A stretch of 64,000 nt of DNA from the NCBI GenBank assembly GCA_963678705.1, contig OY783217.1:9176001-9240000 (forward strand), written 5' to 3'. The notes below the pieces were generated by a model. That model was not told the DNA's origin, made no database searches, and saw nothing but the letters and a program-made list of their open reading frames with translations. Both the position numbers and the translations under genes were made by a program. Positions 23,818-36,800 of the stretch are shown here, piece by piece. The stretch comes from Panorpa germanica (Eukaryota; Arthropoda; Insecta; Mecoptera; Panorpidae). Numbering within the stretch: position 1 is the stretch's first letter; the number at the start of each line of letters is the position of its first letter.

Positions 23818-24676
23818 ATATGGACGCTGTTATGCATTCATGTGTCAAGCGCCAGATACTGGGATTTGAGAAAATTAACATTCTAGTTTTTCTAATTTAA
23901 ATTGTTCAAATAAGAATAATTAGAATTATTTTTATCATATAAGCAAGTAAATATTAGAACTATTACAGATATTCATGAATTATTCATTGGAATATGATGA
24001 ATTTAAAGAATAACTGATAAAATATAAAAAAATATTATTGCAAAATTCAATATGCTTAATTAAATTTGTAAAAATGTTTCAAAGTCTCTTGACACATAAA
24101 AGCAAATTAACTTATGGACTATTTATATTAATAAAATAATTTAAGGTTTATACTTCACAAATTAGAATTGAATTTTTATTGGAATTATTCTATTATTAAA
24201 TTTATCAACAGTGACATACGAACTTTTTATCAAAATTACATCAATAGTTTTTAGGTGATATTAATATATTCTAACATTGAAACGGAAGTTATAACAAATT
24301 TTTCATCAATAAATTTCTAAATAATAATATGAAAATCGTGAATAAAAATTATTATTTTTTATTTATTTAAGGTAATATTATTTTTTAGTGCTCTTTTTGA
24401 TTTATTATTACTGATTCTCATCTTCATCATCAGGATCAATGGCGAAGTCTAATGTGTTTCCTAATGCTTTAGGCGGATGAACCATTTTTGCAAAACGAGA
24501 ATTCTGCATTGAGATATTGTAATAATAAGTTTAAGCTTTTACATCGAATGCAAATTTTTTTATGACATAGTTCATAAAAAATATTTTTATTTATTGTATT
24601 AGAAACAACATTTCGTGCTTAACTCAATTTTTAATATTTTGGCGCTTGACACATGAATGCATAACAGCGTCCATAT
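23818..24676. mobile_element. Inverted-repeat element, perfect 37-bp arms
   Basis: The 37 bases at 23,818-23,854 (ATATGGACGCTGTTATGCAT and on to AAGCGCCA) are the exact reverse complement of 24,640-24,676. The arms are 785 bp apart. Perfect arms of this length in AT-rich DNA are not expected by chance and fit a DNA transposon end pair or an internal fold-back. The outer flanks also show weak inverted similarity, so the true termini may lie further out. No target duplication identified. The interior is AT-rich except for an exon-like frame at 24,408-24,509. Confidence 0.6.
24408..24509 (-). other. Exon-like frame inside the inverted-repeat element
   Basis: Minus-strand frame from ATG (24,507-24,509) to TAA (24,408-24,410), 33 codons, with normal-looking composition in a surrounding sea of AT. 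It begins MQNSRFAKMVHPPK and ends in an acidic tail, FAIDPDDEDENQ. ATGCAG at its start could equally be an intron end (CAG) ahead of a terminal exon. I do not recognise the family. It may be the last exon of a transposase left in a non-autonomous copy. Confidence 0.3.
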
Positions 24677-27140
24677 ATGGTATATTAAATACTGCTATAC
24701 ATCATTTATTTTATGACTTATATTGTTTATAACTTTCTTATTATAAAAGTTAGAAAAAAACAAATTAGTAAAAGTTATAGATAATAACTTTTTCTGTAAA
24801 AAGCTTTTTACAAAATATTTGTGGGAATTATAATTTTCAAGATATCCAAAATAATATGATTACAATCCAATTTCAACCCCGAAAATTCAAATATAAAGCT
24901 ATGTTTATTCATTTAGATAAAGAAAGAAAAGTACATGGTTCGACGAACGAATTTTCCCGATAATATTATATATATTACATAATATTACAAATATTTAATA
25001 ATTCGTATGACAATTTTCAATAATGAAAAATTTAAAATGATTTAACAACAATGAATCTATTTACAAACAATTTGAGATTTTGTTTCAATGTTCATTGTTT
25101 CAGAATAATTTCCATTTAGACAACATATCAATACTCATATTTTAATATTTATCAAATTGCATTACAAATGCTGGTAAATTTTATCAATGCAAATGTTTTA
25201 TATGTACTGTATTTATCTACAACGGATATCCGGTTTTTAAATTATTTCACTCATCAAATAGTTTCACAATAACATTTCAACAAAGTATCGTATCATAATC
25301 GCATATTTTGTTAACAATAAAATGCAGTATCAATAGCTATAAAATACTCGTAATTTATTTCCCTGTGAACGAGATGCATTTTCCAACTGCACAAGTGCAA
25401 TGCACGGTGGCACAGCACAGCACGTACGACACGCAGCGGCACAAGTTGGAAGTTGTAATGATATAGTCTCTAACAAGAATTACTTTGTAGAAGTTGTGCG
25501 CTAAATTAATTTAAATAATTATAATAATATTACCCTCATGTTTTTATTATAACGTTAACGTTATAGCAGAAATTTATCAAAAATCTGAACGTAATGATGA
25601 CATCTTTAACTTTCCTTATTTATATTAGATATTAAGGAAATTGTCGGGTACACTATGTGTCAAAAGTAAAGTGCCTATACGCTAAGAACGATTTATAGCT
25701 AAGAAAGCAAAAACTTTTGTCCAAGTCTGTACAAGCACGTTTCAAATATAATGTATATATATATGTACAAAATACTACCAACGTTCAATTTGTTCAAAGT
25801 ACAAAAACGCACACCTATATAAATAAAAATGAAATGCTGCTCTTTTATGTGGGGCTCTTGCTACTATGTGCGCAAATGTCGTTTGACTGCTAAGACTGTC
25901 AAATTAACAGTTTTTTGTTTCCAGTTGAATTGTAAAGCAATGTATTGAAATTTGGACCAGATAACATCTGCCAGGTCAGCCAGTTTTATTAAAATATTGA
26001 GCTTTACTTCTTATATAAGCAACGGTGAATCATTTTCGTTTTTTTCGATAAATACGCAAGAACTAATCTATTCTCAGATATTTTTATTAGAAAATATATT
26101 TATTCACTCTTATAGCTCCACATGCAAATGATTCAAAGTTTTGATTAAATTTGTTTCGGATCCGAAACTGTCCATCAATTTTAAATTTTAGGTTTATAAG
26201 ATCCTGCTAAACACATTTAACATATTGGATTCTATAAAACTATCTAACATAGCAAAAGTTACATGTTACATTAATGATTTTATCTTATATACAATGTTTT
26301 ACTGATTTTAAACAATAAATAAACAATTTTTCATATTAGCTTACTCATAAATCTTCTTAAGAACACCTTTTTAAAGTTTAAAAAGTCTTAAGAAATATAT
26401 TTAAGGATTAAAGATTTTGAGAACAGCTATCTTTCATATAAAACATCTATGTTTTGTGTTTTGCGGGATAATGATAATCTTTACAATTATATCAAAATGT
26501 ATAACAGTCTATCGATAAGGTTTATAGCACGACAACTACCTTAAATCAGACCAAACATCTTTCTGTTCAACATACACTCCTATCTTAACTTTGATAAGTA
26601 TAAGTATATAGTTGACCCTTTCAAATACTTAATATGCAATTTATCTAATTAACGAAACATGTAGTAACTTTGAAGAACCCTCAGATCGTTGGTCGAGTAG
26701 TACACTTAAAATATTTTAACGGTAGCTTTCATATATTGAGAAGACCTTTCTAAACATTCTCAAGTGAAGTTTCCTTTGAATTTCAATCATCGTTTTACTT
26801 TAGACAACTCTGTAACAGGTTTCCGCGGAAGTTGCTGATCGTACTCGTAAACATTCAATATTCTAATAACCAACCAACGATAACTACGACTACGTTACGT
26901 TATATAAGAAGATCCCAGCAGGTGCAACTTTTATGTATACTATATTTTATGTCTCTTTCGCACTCAGTTCTTTGCAATGGGAGTGAGTGAAACATAAAAC
27001 TGTGAGTAAGAATAATAAAGTAGAAATAGAATTGATTATGAATATTAAATATTGATGATTTTATTTAGAACAATAATGTGTGATAGCGTGTTCATAGTGT
27101 CTACTACTTCCAAGACACAAGATATCTTATTTAAACTTTA
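24677..27140. other. Intergenic, AT-rich
   Basis: No gene recognised. A GC-rich patch at about 25,380-25,450 has repeated GCAC words. Nothing else stands out. Confidence 0.35.
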
Positions 27141-27149
27141 AGATAGTAA

Positions 27150-27300
27150 AACCACTACAATGGTTGCCTAAAGGCACCATATGGTGTTGTGAAACCTCTC
27201 ATTGAAGTATCCAAGAAAGAAACCAGTGAGGAGATAAATACTAAGATCGTTGATTGTGAAGTTGGTTTCGATAATAACCAAAGACGTATCAGAAACCAAG
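27150..27300 (+). other. Possible orphan coding exon
   Basis: An open frame of about 50 codons (in phase with GGT at 27,183) with balanced codon use unlike its surroundings. It reads LKAPYGVVKPLIEVSKKE, then SEEINTKIVDCEV and GFDNNQRRIRNQ, followed at once by a consensus splice donor (G|GTAAGG at 27,300-27,306). The only upstream AG that leaves the frame open is near 27,173; an earlier one would admit an in-frame TAA at 27,147. No ATG and no family recognised. It could be an exon of a host gene or a transposon relic. Confidence 0.3.
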
Positions 27301-27314
27301 GTAAGGAATTTTAA

Positions 27315-29330
27315 CTACAATACTAAGTTTATTAAATATGAATTTAACCCGATTTCATTTATAATATGCTTATAGTATAACGCACCACTGATTACTATAC
27401 GCTGGAACTATAAAAAGCTGCTATATTGATCGAGAAATAAGTTAGAATTTTGAAAAACATATAGTCATCATTTTCTTCGAAAGAGAAAAAAATATAGTTA
27501 GTTATTTACAAAATATAAGCAAAAGGCATTCAAGCGTAACATGATTTACCTAATATTAACTCAGCTAGGATGTCCACATGTCAGAGACAAGCGCTGGACT
27601 TTGTCCAATATTCTAACCAACCAATGAAGAACGAGAATGCCTGGCCCGGCCTACTGTCTCATATCAAGAAATATTGACATAATATATATTGTCAATTCCA
27701 CACATATTATTTAAGGGGTTTAGTTAATATTGTTCCGTTACGGATAATCATTTCCGCTTCCGTTAAAATGACAATTATTTCCGTAAACAACTCAGGTCCT
27801 TAGATTCTGAGTATCCAGGCGCAGCGTCTACTACAAGGACGATTTATAAGTAACACGAGCGACTCTTAACAGGGTGTCATATAATTCAACAACATTTATC
27901 TAATAGTGGTAAATAACAATGAACAAAATTTCACAAAATATAATATGATCTTTATTCGAACTTTTAATTGCAGCGCTTTTGCATACACCTGTCAAAAGAT
28001 TTCTAAGTTGCATCATTAATCAACTATGTGTGTTTATCTACACACCTTGTTATATATGGAGTCGGTTGCTATACTCATAGTTATTGCTATAGTTAGTCAA
28101 CTATAGTTAAAGATAAATAACAGTAAACAATTTTTCTTTATTTTTCTTTAACTCTTCAAATACATTTTTAAATAGACAATGTAAAGAGCATGATATACTA
28201 GGAACATAATAAATCTACAGCTTTTACATTTCTTAAAACATATAAACTGAAATTTTCTTCAATTCAATTGACTTTGAATGTCCAGGTAGAAAATTGTCTT
28301 CCAATGCAAGTTTCTAGCTTGCTACAAATTAATTTCAATGTTGATTTTCCACCTTATATATAGAAATAGTAATGCAGTTAGAGCTAGTCTGAGAGAATTT
28401 TATAGCAGATGTGAGATAATGATTCAGCGCACTCCTTCTACTTTATAATAGTGAAATTAAATTACAACTGACACCCCTTATTTACAGTTTAGCGCTCCCT
28501 TTAACTTGGCGCTCTATGCGATCGCATCTCTTGCATGCTGTTAGGACCGTCAGTGACACAGCGTGCAAAATTTAAATTGTTAGCGTACTACAAGCTAATT
28601 CAAGGGTTACATTTTTATCACGACTGTGGAGGTAGTTTACTACTAAAACCACTTCTACAGAATTTGATAAAATTGAAATATGATGTTTTGCGAGACCTTT
28701 ATTTGAAACGGCAGTGGCCATGGATAGATCATTCTTTTTTTGGAATATAAAGTTTAAAATAGAAGCAGAACATTATTGGGGGTCATAAAAAGCTTCGTGC
28801 GTAGGAAACCCGAGAAACCATCAACAAAATTAAAAAAAAAACATGACGTCCTTAATTATAACTATAAGTGTTCTTAATTTAATTACAAATTTCACATATT
28901 TTGACCAACTGTAAATCAAAGTGCGTATGTTTAACCTGGAGAAGGCCTAAGATTTAGAAGTTTTATTCAATTGTTAATAACTAAAAGAATTTTTTTAAAA
29001 AGTACATTTAATATATAAAAACTATTGTCATTGCTTTATTGTCTGCTAACTGCAGTAATCCCTATTATTAGAGAAAGTGTCAAGTAACGTTTATTTAAAA
29101 AACCTTGACACTTTTAATAATAGTTGCCAATATAAGGCGACAAAAGTCCTACACACTAAAAAACTTTAACGCACTTGCAGTATTTAACATTTCCGATGAT
29201 TTGTTATTATTCTGATGGTTACTCATCAAGGGTAGATACAGATCGATTAATGCAACCTTCCAAGTAAATGCATTTATATAAAGGGATGCGCATCTCTCTT
29301 TAATGGCACTTAACGACAACAATACGGCAA
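27315..29330. other. Intergenic, AT-rich
   Basis: No gene or clear repeat. A frame of 71 codons at 28,535-28,750 has no recognisable motif. Confidence 0.3.
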
Positions 29331-29660
29331 CACCCTGTTCTTTTTATAATTCACAGTACACAATAAGAGCACAATGTCGCGCGTTATTAACACCGGTAGC
29401 AAAAATAGGCTCTAGAATCAACTAATATATTACCAACCCCCCTTAATGTGAAACAAGGGGTTGGTTCGGCTCCGGAGAAGTCCTGCGTGACCCTACTCCC
29501 TCCGTACAGGGGTTTATCTAACAACAATTAAGAGAAAACCTACCCTTAGTACTGATACTGTAACAGTGATCATTCGTCAACCCCCTCTCTAGTCCCCCAC
29601 CACCTGATCCACCACTCAGGGGTTGTGAAGTATACTTCAGAGGGAGAACTATGTTTTTTT
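29330..29660. repeat. GC-richer unit with a hairpin, unidentified
   Basis: Differs from its surroundings in base composition. It contains a perfect 9-bp inverted repeat, ACCAACCCC ... GGGGTTGGT (about 29,431-29,466), around a 16-18-base loop, followed by CTCCGGAGAAGTCCTGCG and C-rich runs. It looks like a repeat unit but I cannot name it. Confidence 0.3.
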
Positions 29661-29789
29661 ATTATTATTAGACCTGGTAACATACCCTTAATTCTTAATA
29701 TCTGTAAATGTGTTTAGAGATTTATTTTATTGATTAAAAAAGTATTTTGAGGAGGAAAAAGTTTTTAGTTGAATTGGGTAGGTATCTCG

Positions 29790-29850
29790 ATATATAGTCC
29801 TAGTGGTGAGGGTGCTGGACTTTGCTGCTGTAGTAATTAATGGACCCATA
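29790..29850 (+). repeat. Possible SINE A-box fragment
   Basis: TAGTGGTGAGGGTGCTGG fits a tRNA-like A-box head. No B-box follows at the usual distance, so only a fragment can be claimed. Confidence 0.25.
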
Positions 29851-31200
29851 TGTTGGGAAATTAATTAAGTTCTACAAAGGTAAAATAATGTTACTGAAAT
29901 TAAATGGATTATATTCGTACCGTGTAGCTTTTTTGTTTGTACATATTGAAATTCATGTGGATTTGTACACTGCTATTACCTTGTTTGATTTGTTACTTTG
30001 CCGTTACGGCAAGCGCCGAAAAATTCGTTGGCAAACCAATATTAAACTAACTAATTATCAAAATATTTGTTTTGTTGCATGTGGAGTAGATTTTGATTAA
30101 ACAGGTCTAATTTGTATTACCGAAATTAAACTAAAAACACAACTTCATTTAATTAAAGTCCGAGTCGAAATTTTAGACCTATCCTGATCCTAAAATGGAT
30201 CTTGGCCCCTCTTTTCATCCTGAAAACAATAAAGTGAACCTCATGTGGTAAAAAATTAGATGACAGGTCTATTGTTTTAGATTTTAGTTGATCAAGATCA
30301 GCGTTGTACAATTCTGCTTATAGTTCGAAATACTCTTTTTCTAAAACAAATTTTTCTCTCACTCCCTCTAGCTAAAAATGCTCAAAGATGAATCGCAGCT
30401 ATCAATGCTGAATTAGAAGTGACGCAGATGCACTTGAGATGATTCAACTGATTTTGTGGATTGGAAATTGCGACTGGATGTTGTTGATTTCTCGTTGGAG
30501 GGTTACGAAAGTGGGCATCGATTTAAAAAAATAATAATTAGAATGTACGAGTATATTACTGATTTTGGCGTAAGTAATTGTAATTAGATACAATTGATTT
30601 CGTTGCATGCAATGTTAATTTGACACAGCAGCTAATTTTATCTATTTAGTAAATATCAATAACAATTTACAATCTTTTATGACATTTGCACACAACATTT
30701 AACTAAATAGATCAAATCTGTTTTGCATGATTACGAAGTCGTCAGCATTGTCTAATAGGTGGGATACGTCACCGCGAGAAAGAACTGTAAATGAATAAAT
30801 TTAATAATGAATAGTTTAATATGAATTGTTACTATTTTAGAGATATCGGAGTTTATTAAAGCGTAATAAGAGTTTTATTAAAATAAACAATTTTTATGTA
30901 AACGATCCTTTTACGCAAGCCTTTTCTGAAAAAATTATTTGTCTATGATTTTAATAATTAAATTGTTTCCAATTTATTTAATGAAAACAAAACAAATATT
31001 AGACAACACTAGTTTGTACTCATGTATACAAAGCGAATCTCCTAGCTAAGCAAAAAGTAAAAAAAACTGTGTGAAAGCAAACAGATTTGCTAAAGCATTT
31101 AACTCAGCGCCAATTTAAAAAAATATATTCAGCCATATGTAAATAACAGTCAATTTTTATTAAGTACACATTGATTTTCTCTTCATATCACATCACATCT
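29850..31200. other. Intergenic, AT-rich
   Basis: No gene recognised. Confidence 0.3.
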
Positions 31201-31700
31201 AAAATATGAATCCATCATCCTCCCAGTTTCGCCATCGTCATCGAAGTAAGATTTTGAAGAAAAATCATATCTCGACACTCTTTTGCATCTACCCCATCGG
31301 TACTTCCTGCATCCTCATTTGAGACCCACCCTCACCTTCTTCCCTCCCCACCTACAACTCGGTCATGGTACGGTGACAGAGCGTGAAGCGTACTCGGTGG
31401 TGGCACAAGTGTGGTATTCTGCATGCCATTGAGGGAGAACCAATGGCATGGGGAAGGGGAGCGAGCCAAGTTGGGGGAGATACGATATAAAGAGAGTGTG
31501 TGATGAGCAAAAAGGGTTTTCAAAAAGAGGGGAAGGGAACAACATCTGTTTTTAACAGCATAAACCCATACTATTTTAGATACACTGTCATAAAGGCTCG
31601 ATTTAAAATGATACGGGTACAGGTTAAACGTTTTGTAACGTCGCGACGCTCCACGACGGCCACGACGGTCACGACGCCTCATGATATAAGATTTTGTTGA
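31200..31700. other. GC-richer patch with a CACGACGG minisatellite
   Basis: Less AT-rich than its surroundings. A short tandem run of CACGACGGC/CACGACGGT/CACGACGCC lies at about 31,650-31,680. Overlapping frames on both strands (up to 116 codons) show no known domain, so I do not call a gene. Confidence 0.3.
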
Positions 31701-31920
31701 TGTTATTCTATTCTATTCTCTATTGTATTGTATTGTATTGATGTCATTGATTTTAAATATATGTTATTATTATTTGGTGCAATACGAATAATAATAACGA
31801 AGCAAGTCATGAAAACTTGATTTCTTGCCATGGCAGATTGCGACAATGTGAAAAAAAATATTGAATTTAATATCGAAATATTATAGTAGGGCAGTCTAGT
31901 TTCTACACAAGCGACGACTG

Positions 31921-32040
31921 TTATTTGTATATGAATTTAAATTTCATTTCAAATTTTAATATCATTTTTAAATTGAAATATTAAACTCTTACCATATTTA
32001 TTTTACATATAACAAATAATTTTTCATAGAAACTGAAAAA
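31921..32040 (+). repeat. Diverged copy of the foldback element's inner-arm LINE sequence
   Basis: TTTCATTTCAAATTTTAAT, CATTTTTAAATTGAAATATT, TTACATATAACAAATAAT and TTTTCATAGAAACTGAA follow the same order as 45,299-45,405 in the right arm (and its mirror in the left arm). Probably an independent old copy of the LINE fragment embedded in the arms. Confidence 0.45.
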
Positions 32041-32640
32041 AATTTTTTTTATCCATTTGTTCATTATTTTCCAAAATTTGGGATTTTTTTTTCGATCTGT
32101 AAATTAGGTACCAAAGTTAGCCCATATATAAAATTTCAACTTTCTAGCCCTATTTTTAACCTCGACAAAAACCGCCGCCGTGCCTCCAAATAAAATTTTT
32201 TAATTTTGAATTATTTTTTCTTAATAACATATTTCATTATTATGTAAACCAAAATTTTAGTTTTCTATAAAGTTTCCTACCACGCCCCCTAATTTTTTCA
32301 ACGCCCCCTTTTCCAATTTTTCAGTTTCTAATTTTAAAAAATTTTTAGCATTAAACACCGTAATACACATACTAAATTTCAACTTTCTATCTTTTATGAA
32401 TTAATAGTTATAGAGCAAAAAATAAAAAAAAAATATATTAGCTTTTCAAAATTTCGGGTTTCCAGGAAATTCAAGGAAAAATCCGAAAACGCCAATAATC
32501 TTAGAATTTTTTTGCGAAATAGACTATTTTCAATAAGATGCATGGAACAATTTTTGAGTCACTATACGAATCGCGTAAACATATAAACAAAAAAATATAT
32601 ACTTCGAACATTATAATAGACATCGCAATGGAGGGGATTT
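32040..32640. other. AT-rich DNA with C-rich words, unidentified
   Basis: AAATTTCAACTTTCTA occurs twice (about 32,127 and 32,374) and CGCCCCCT twice (about 32,283 and 32,301), which hints at an old repeated sequence. No coding motif found. Confidence 0.25.
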
Positions 32641-32875
32641 TCTAAGTCAGATCATAATGCCGTTGTTGTTAAAATAAAAATAAATGAACCCTTAAAGATA
32701 CAAGGAAAGAAATATTAGAACGGTAGAAGAATTTAAAATAGAATGGGAAAAGCTGAGAAATAGCAAAACATTCATATATATAAATTAAGGTTATGTATTG
32801 CAAATATTTCTAAATGTGTTTTAACTGCTAGTAACTATCGAAACTTAATACACTCTAAATAAAAATAAAAAGAAA
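32640..32875 (+). pseudogene. LINE relic: endonuclease end plus 3' tail
   Basis: From 32,647 one frame reads SDHNAVVVKIKIN. S-D-H is the terminal catalytic motif of APE-type LINE endonucleases. A shifted frame then gives EEFKIEWEKL. The following 100 bases match the 3' tails at 6125-6240 and 61,115-61,220. Everything between the endonuclease and the tail is missing. A short internally deleted copy, or a SINE-like derivative of a LINE. Confidence 0.4.
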
Positions 32876-33263
32876 AGTAGTACTTCGATAAAAAGCTTCT
32901 CTGAATTTGGATTTCTTCTAGAGATTACGCAATGAAACAGCTCTGGATTTTATTTTAACTCACATATATTACACACACAATTAAGTAATAGTACAAAATA
33001 TAGTTATTCTTAATTTTATTTAGTTTGCCTTATTTTGTTGCTTTGACTGTTGATGGTTTGCGAGCTGCATTAAGAGTGATGGCTTGAACTGGCAACAGAA
33101 CGTATAAAACCTCGTGATTATGAAACAACAAAGAACAATTCGAACTAAGTATTTAATAACAATAGATAAAGGATGAAATAAATAATAAATTAAACATAAC
33201 ATTTAAAACAAACAAAACAACATAACAAAATATATTAAATTAAAGTGGGATTTTGTTTTACAA

Positions 33264-33827
33264 TAGTAGACCGGGCGCTATGGGTAAGTGAGTTTGCAAA
33301 ATGTGAGGACCGAATTCCACCAATGGATTTAAGTTAAGAAAAGGTCAAAAATTAATAATGCGGATCTTGCCGGTCAAATATTTGGTCCATTTTCTTTTAC
33401 CCCACTTACCCCATTTACCCCACTTTTTTTTACCTCACTTCGATAGCAAATAAATCTTCCGGCCGTTGACAAGTACTAAGTTGAGTAAAAACATGGTCTT
33501 GTTTACTGTGTGCAGTATTTAAAATTTGTTCCGCTGCTGAATTTTCGGAACACAAATACAGCTGCTTGTCTTTGTTCCTCGTTAATTTTCGACAAATTAA
33601 GCATTTCGATTTATTTGCTTCTGCAGGTGAATACCTAACACACTGAATACCTAAGCGCGCTATGCTTACAGTTAGCTCGGAGAGGGATGTGAAGGGAGCG
33701 GGAAGGGACCGTCACAGCTGCTGGCAAGATGTGTTTTGTTATTATTTGGGGTCTCAGGTATAAGAATCTGACCATAGTTGCCGGTCCTCACATTTTGCAT
33801 ACTCAACTACCTATAGCGCCTGCACTA
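33264..33827. mobile_element. Inverted-repeat element (MITE-like), about 560 bp
   Basis: Left arm 33,264-33,312 and right arm 33,782-33,827 are imperfect reverse complements over about 46-49 bases, sharing GGCGCTATRGGTA and GCAAAATGTGAGGACCG. The interior carries a C-rich run (ACCCCACTTACCCCATTTAC, about 33,400) and no coding frame. TA flanks both ends, so a TA duplication is possible but the outermost bases are diverged. Confidence 0.6.
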
Positions 33828-33839
33828 TAGGTAATTTAT

Positions 33840-36800
33840 TGAGATATGAATAATAGAAACATTATTATGATAACGAATTGTTTAAAAGTTTGTAATAAAT
33901 TTAATTTCAATGAACATAAATCAATCAATTTTTACTAATTTCAAAATGGTCTTGAATAATTTGGCTTTAATTATGTCTTTTATAATATAATGGTCTTAAA
34001 TAATTTGTTTAATTGGTTTTAAAATAATATTACAGTGTAAACACATAGATCTGCATTCTGTTATATAGATATACCAGACATTTAGTTGAGTTGAAATGAC
34101 AGTGTACTACTCAAGGGAGTGGCAGCACCATCTAACGAGACCTTTACCTACCAGAACGCAAATAGGGATATGTGACAGATCCCCCATAGATTTCGTAACA
34201 TTTACATGTTGCCAGTGCTGCACTGTACATACTCCAAGCCACCCACACACCCTGCTCCCCTTTCAACCTCCTCCCCTCACGCCAACACTTCCAACTGACT
34301 TGTGCAGCAAACGGTTTAGGTCGGCAAGGCTTGAACTCCGTGAATCTCATAGTACCACTCTGCCCAAATACCAATTAAACTTTCTACGGAACTGAATTCA
34401 AATTGGTTGATTTTAATCAATTTTAATTGTGATTGATGACCTAGATGCTGTATTATATCATTTGTTCTATATGTATTTGATTGATGTTGATTTATACAAA
34501 AAAAAAAGATTTATTTTTTTTATTGTTACCACCTGTCAGAATGTTTAAAGGTAAGGGGGGATGAAGGGTTACAAATAAAAACGTTTATTTTGTAATTACT
34601 GATGCTATTTAATCTAGTTTAATTTGTCATCATATAAAAATAACATTTTTGTGCAACATATGTGAGATTGTAATTTAAATACAACTGAAAAGGGTAACAA
34701 TGAAGGGTAGAGGGTGAGGATGGGGGATGGGAGATGGACAATGAACCATTTGATGTGATAGGAATGTCGGGTATCAAATGTGGCATATTGTGCACAGCTA
34801 GAATTAATTTATCTCTAATAAACTCAGTTTATATCACAATTTTTTGTAATTTTTTAATGATATTAAATCAGAATGTTTCACAAATATCAAAGAACAAGAG
34901 TTATGTGGACAGACAAAATGATTGTATGATGTCATTTCATTTAATGAAGTGTTCGTGGTAGCTTTATCTACGTTTACCATAAATAACACATTTATTTTAT
35001 TTATCAAGCGTTCACAGGTCTGTATAACTCGCAAGGAACACATTGGATTTATCATATCAAATATAATAATAAGGGAATTAAAGCAGAGGTGGAGGGTGAA
35101 AATATACCCATGATCTCAACGAGAACACGAGTGCAACAACTAACATCGACTTCTTATCTATCTAGCTATCTTAGATTAAGCTGCCTTTCCATTATTATTA
35201 TTCAAATATTATTTATTCCATAATAAAGTTTGACAAATATAAGAAAACACTTAACAAATTACTTGAATTGATAAAGGTATAACTATGGTGCGTAGTATTG
35301 TGTGTAGGTTAAGAGTATTGTAAGGTTTGACAGATGCAATTGTTAATGAGACTACTTCAGGGGTGGCCTTAGCCATTGCAGCAGATCTTTGACAGGCCCC
35401 GGGGTGGTAGATCTTTACGAGGCACTTGTTCTTTGTATAATTTATGTAAATTGTAAGTAACTATTTTTGATGATAATTGACGAGAAATAAAATTTTATAT
35501 TGGCAGTTTTATAAAAGTTAACAAGCACAAAGACAACAAATATTAATGATGATAAACTAAGGTACATGAATGCCTTAAAAGATATACGCAGTGATTCTAG
35601 TAGGATTTCTAAAGAGCGAGGCGCGAGATTCAAATTGATATATAGTAATGAATTTTTATACTTGGGTTGTTGCGCGAGAATGCGAGGTCCTTACAAGAGC
35701 GAGGCCCGGGTGGTTGCCCTGCTTTCCACCCCAAAGGTCGCTTCTGGACTACTTAGAGTAAGATTCCAGAGCCCTTAGACCTAGGTCCTTTTAACAAAAG
35801 TAAAATTTTAAGAATAAATTGTGTAACATGTACATAAGAACGTATTGCTTACTTGATAATAAGGGTCTGGTAATAGTGAATGTAATTTAACAATATTCTG
35901 TAAAACATATTAAAACCAGCCATCATACTTTCATTTAGGTAAGTGAGGTTCTTTATGCATTTCTCACCTGTAAAAAGGCCCCGCTTTCAAGGTAAGAAGT
36001 ACGCCTACGTATAGGACTATTTATTCTTAAAATTTTAGATTTGCTAATACGATGTAGGTCTGCGGGATCTTTGATTTTAGTCTGTAATATAATGCTTAAG
36101 AAATGTAATTTTAAGGACGACTTATCGTATTGTAAAGGAAAACTGAATGCATAGATTCAAACAAGGAATTAGGTAGGCCGAGTTAATGGCATTATAGTTT
36201 ACGCGTTTGTATATCTAAACTCGTTTAGACGTAAGATGATGATGCTGATGGAAAGGTGGACATAAATAAATTTGTAACGAAACTATAAATAACTAACAAA
36301 CAATGGAGAAACACTTGTAAAAATTATAAATAAAACAAATAAAACTGTGACAATATTTTACTACAAATATAGCAAAATGTGTTCCCCAAGCTTTAGCAAG
36401 TGTATTGAAGTTTCTGTTCCATAACATTTCCAGAAACATAAGACACTCTTGTTTCCATTATTCCGTCATTTCACCATTCGTCGTTATGTCGTTCTGATAT
36501 TCCGTTGTCATAGTCGCCACGCTATGCCGTTCTATTTCGTTTCGTTACCATCTCGAACCCGTGTCTAGATTCCTCCCTAATATTCTTCGCGGTGATTAGG
36601 TGTTTGAATTGCTGCTGTGTCGGGGCGTGCATTTTAAATTGTCCATTAATATTACTTACACTTGCGCTGCCTACTTGTATAGGTGAATTCAATATCTAGC
36701 GAAAAACAGCTTCACTCTTAGGCTTTATATATGTTGTACATACATACATATATATCTCAATACACATGCAAATGTAATAACACTCAACTTTATGGTAATT

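Noticed and set aside
31332..31700. Frames of 116, 66 and 60 codons in the GC-richer patch
   Set aside because: They overlap on both strands, contain low-complexity repeats and match no family I know.
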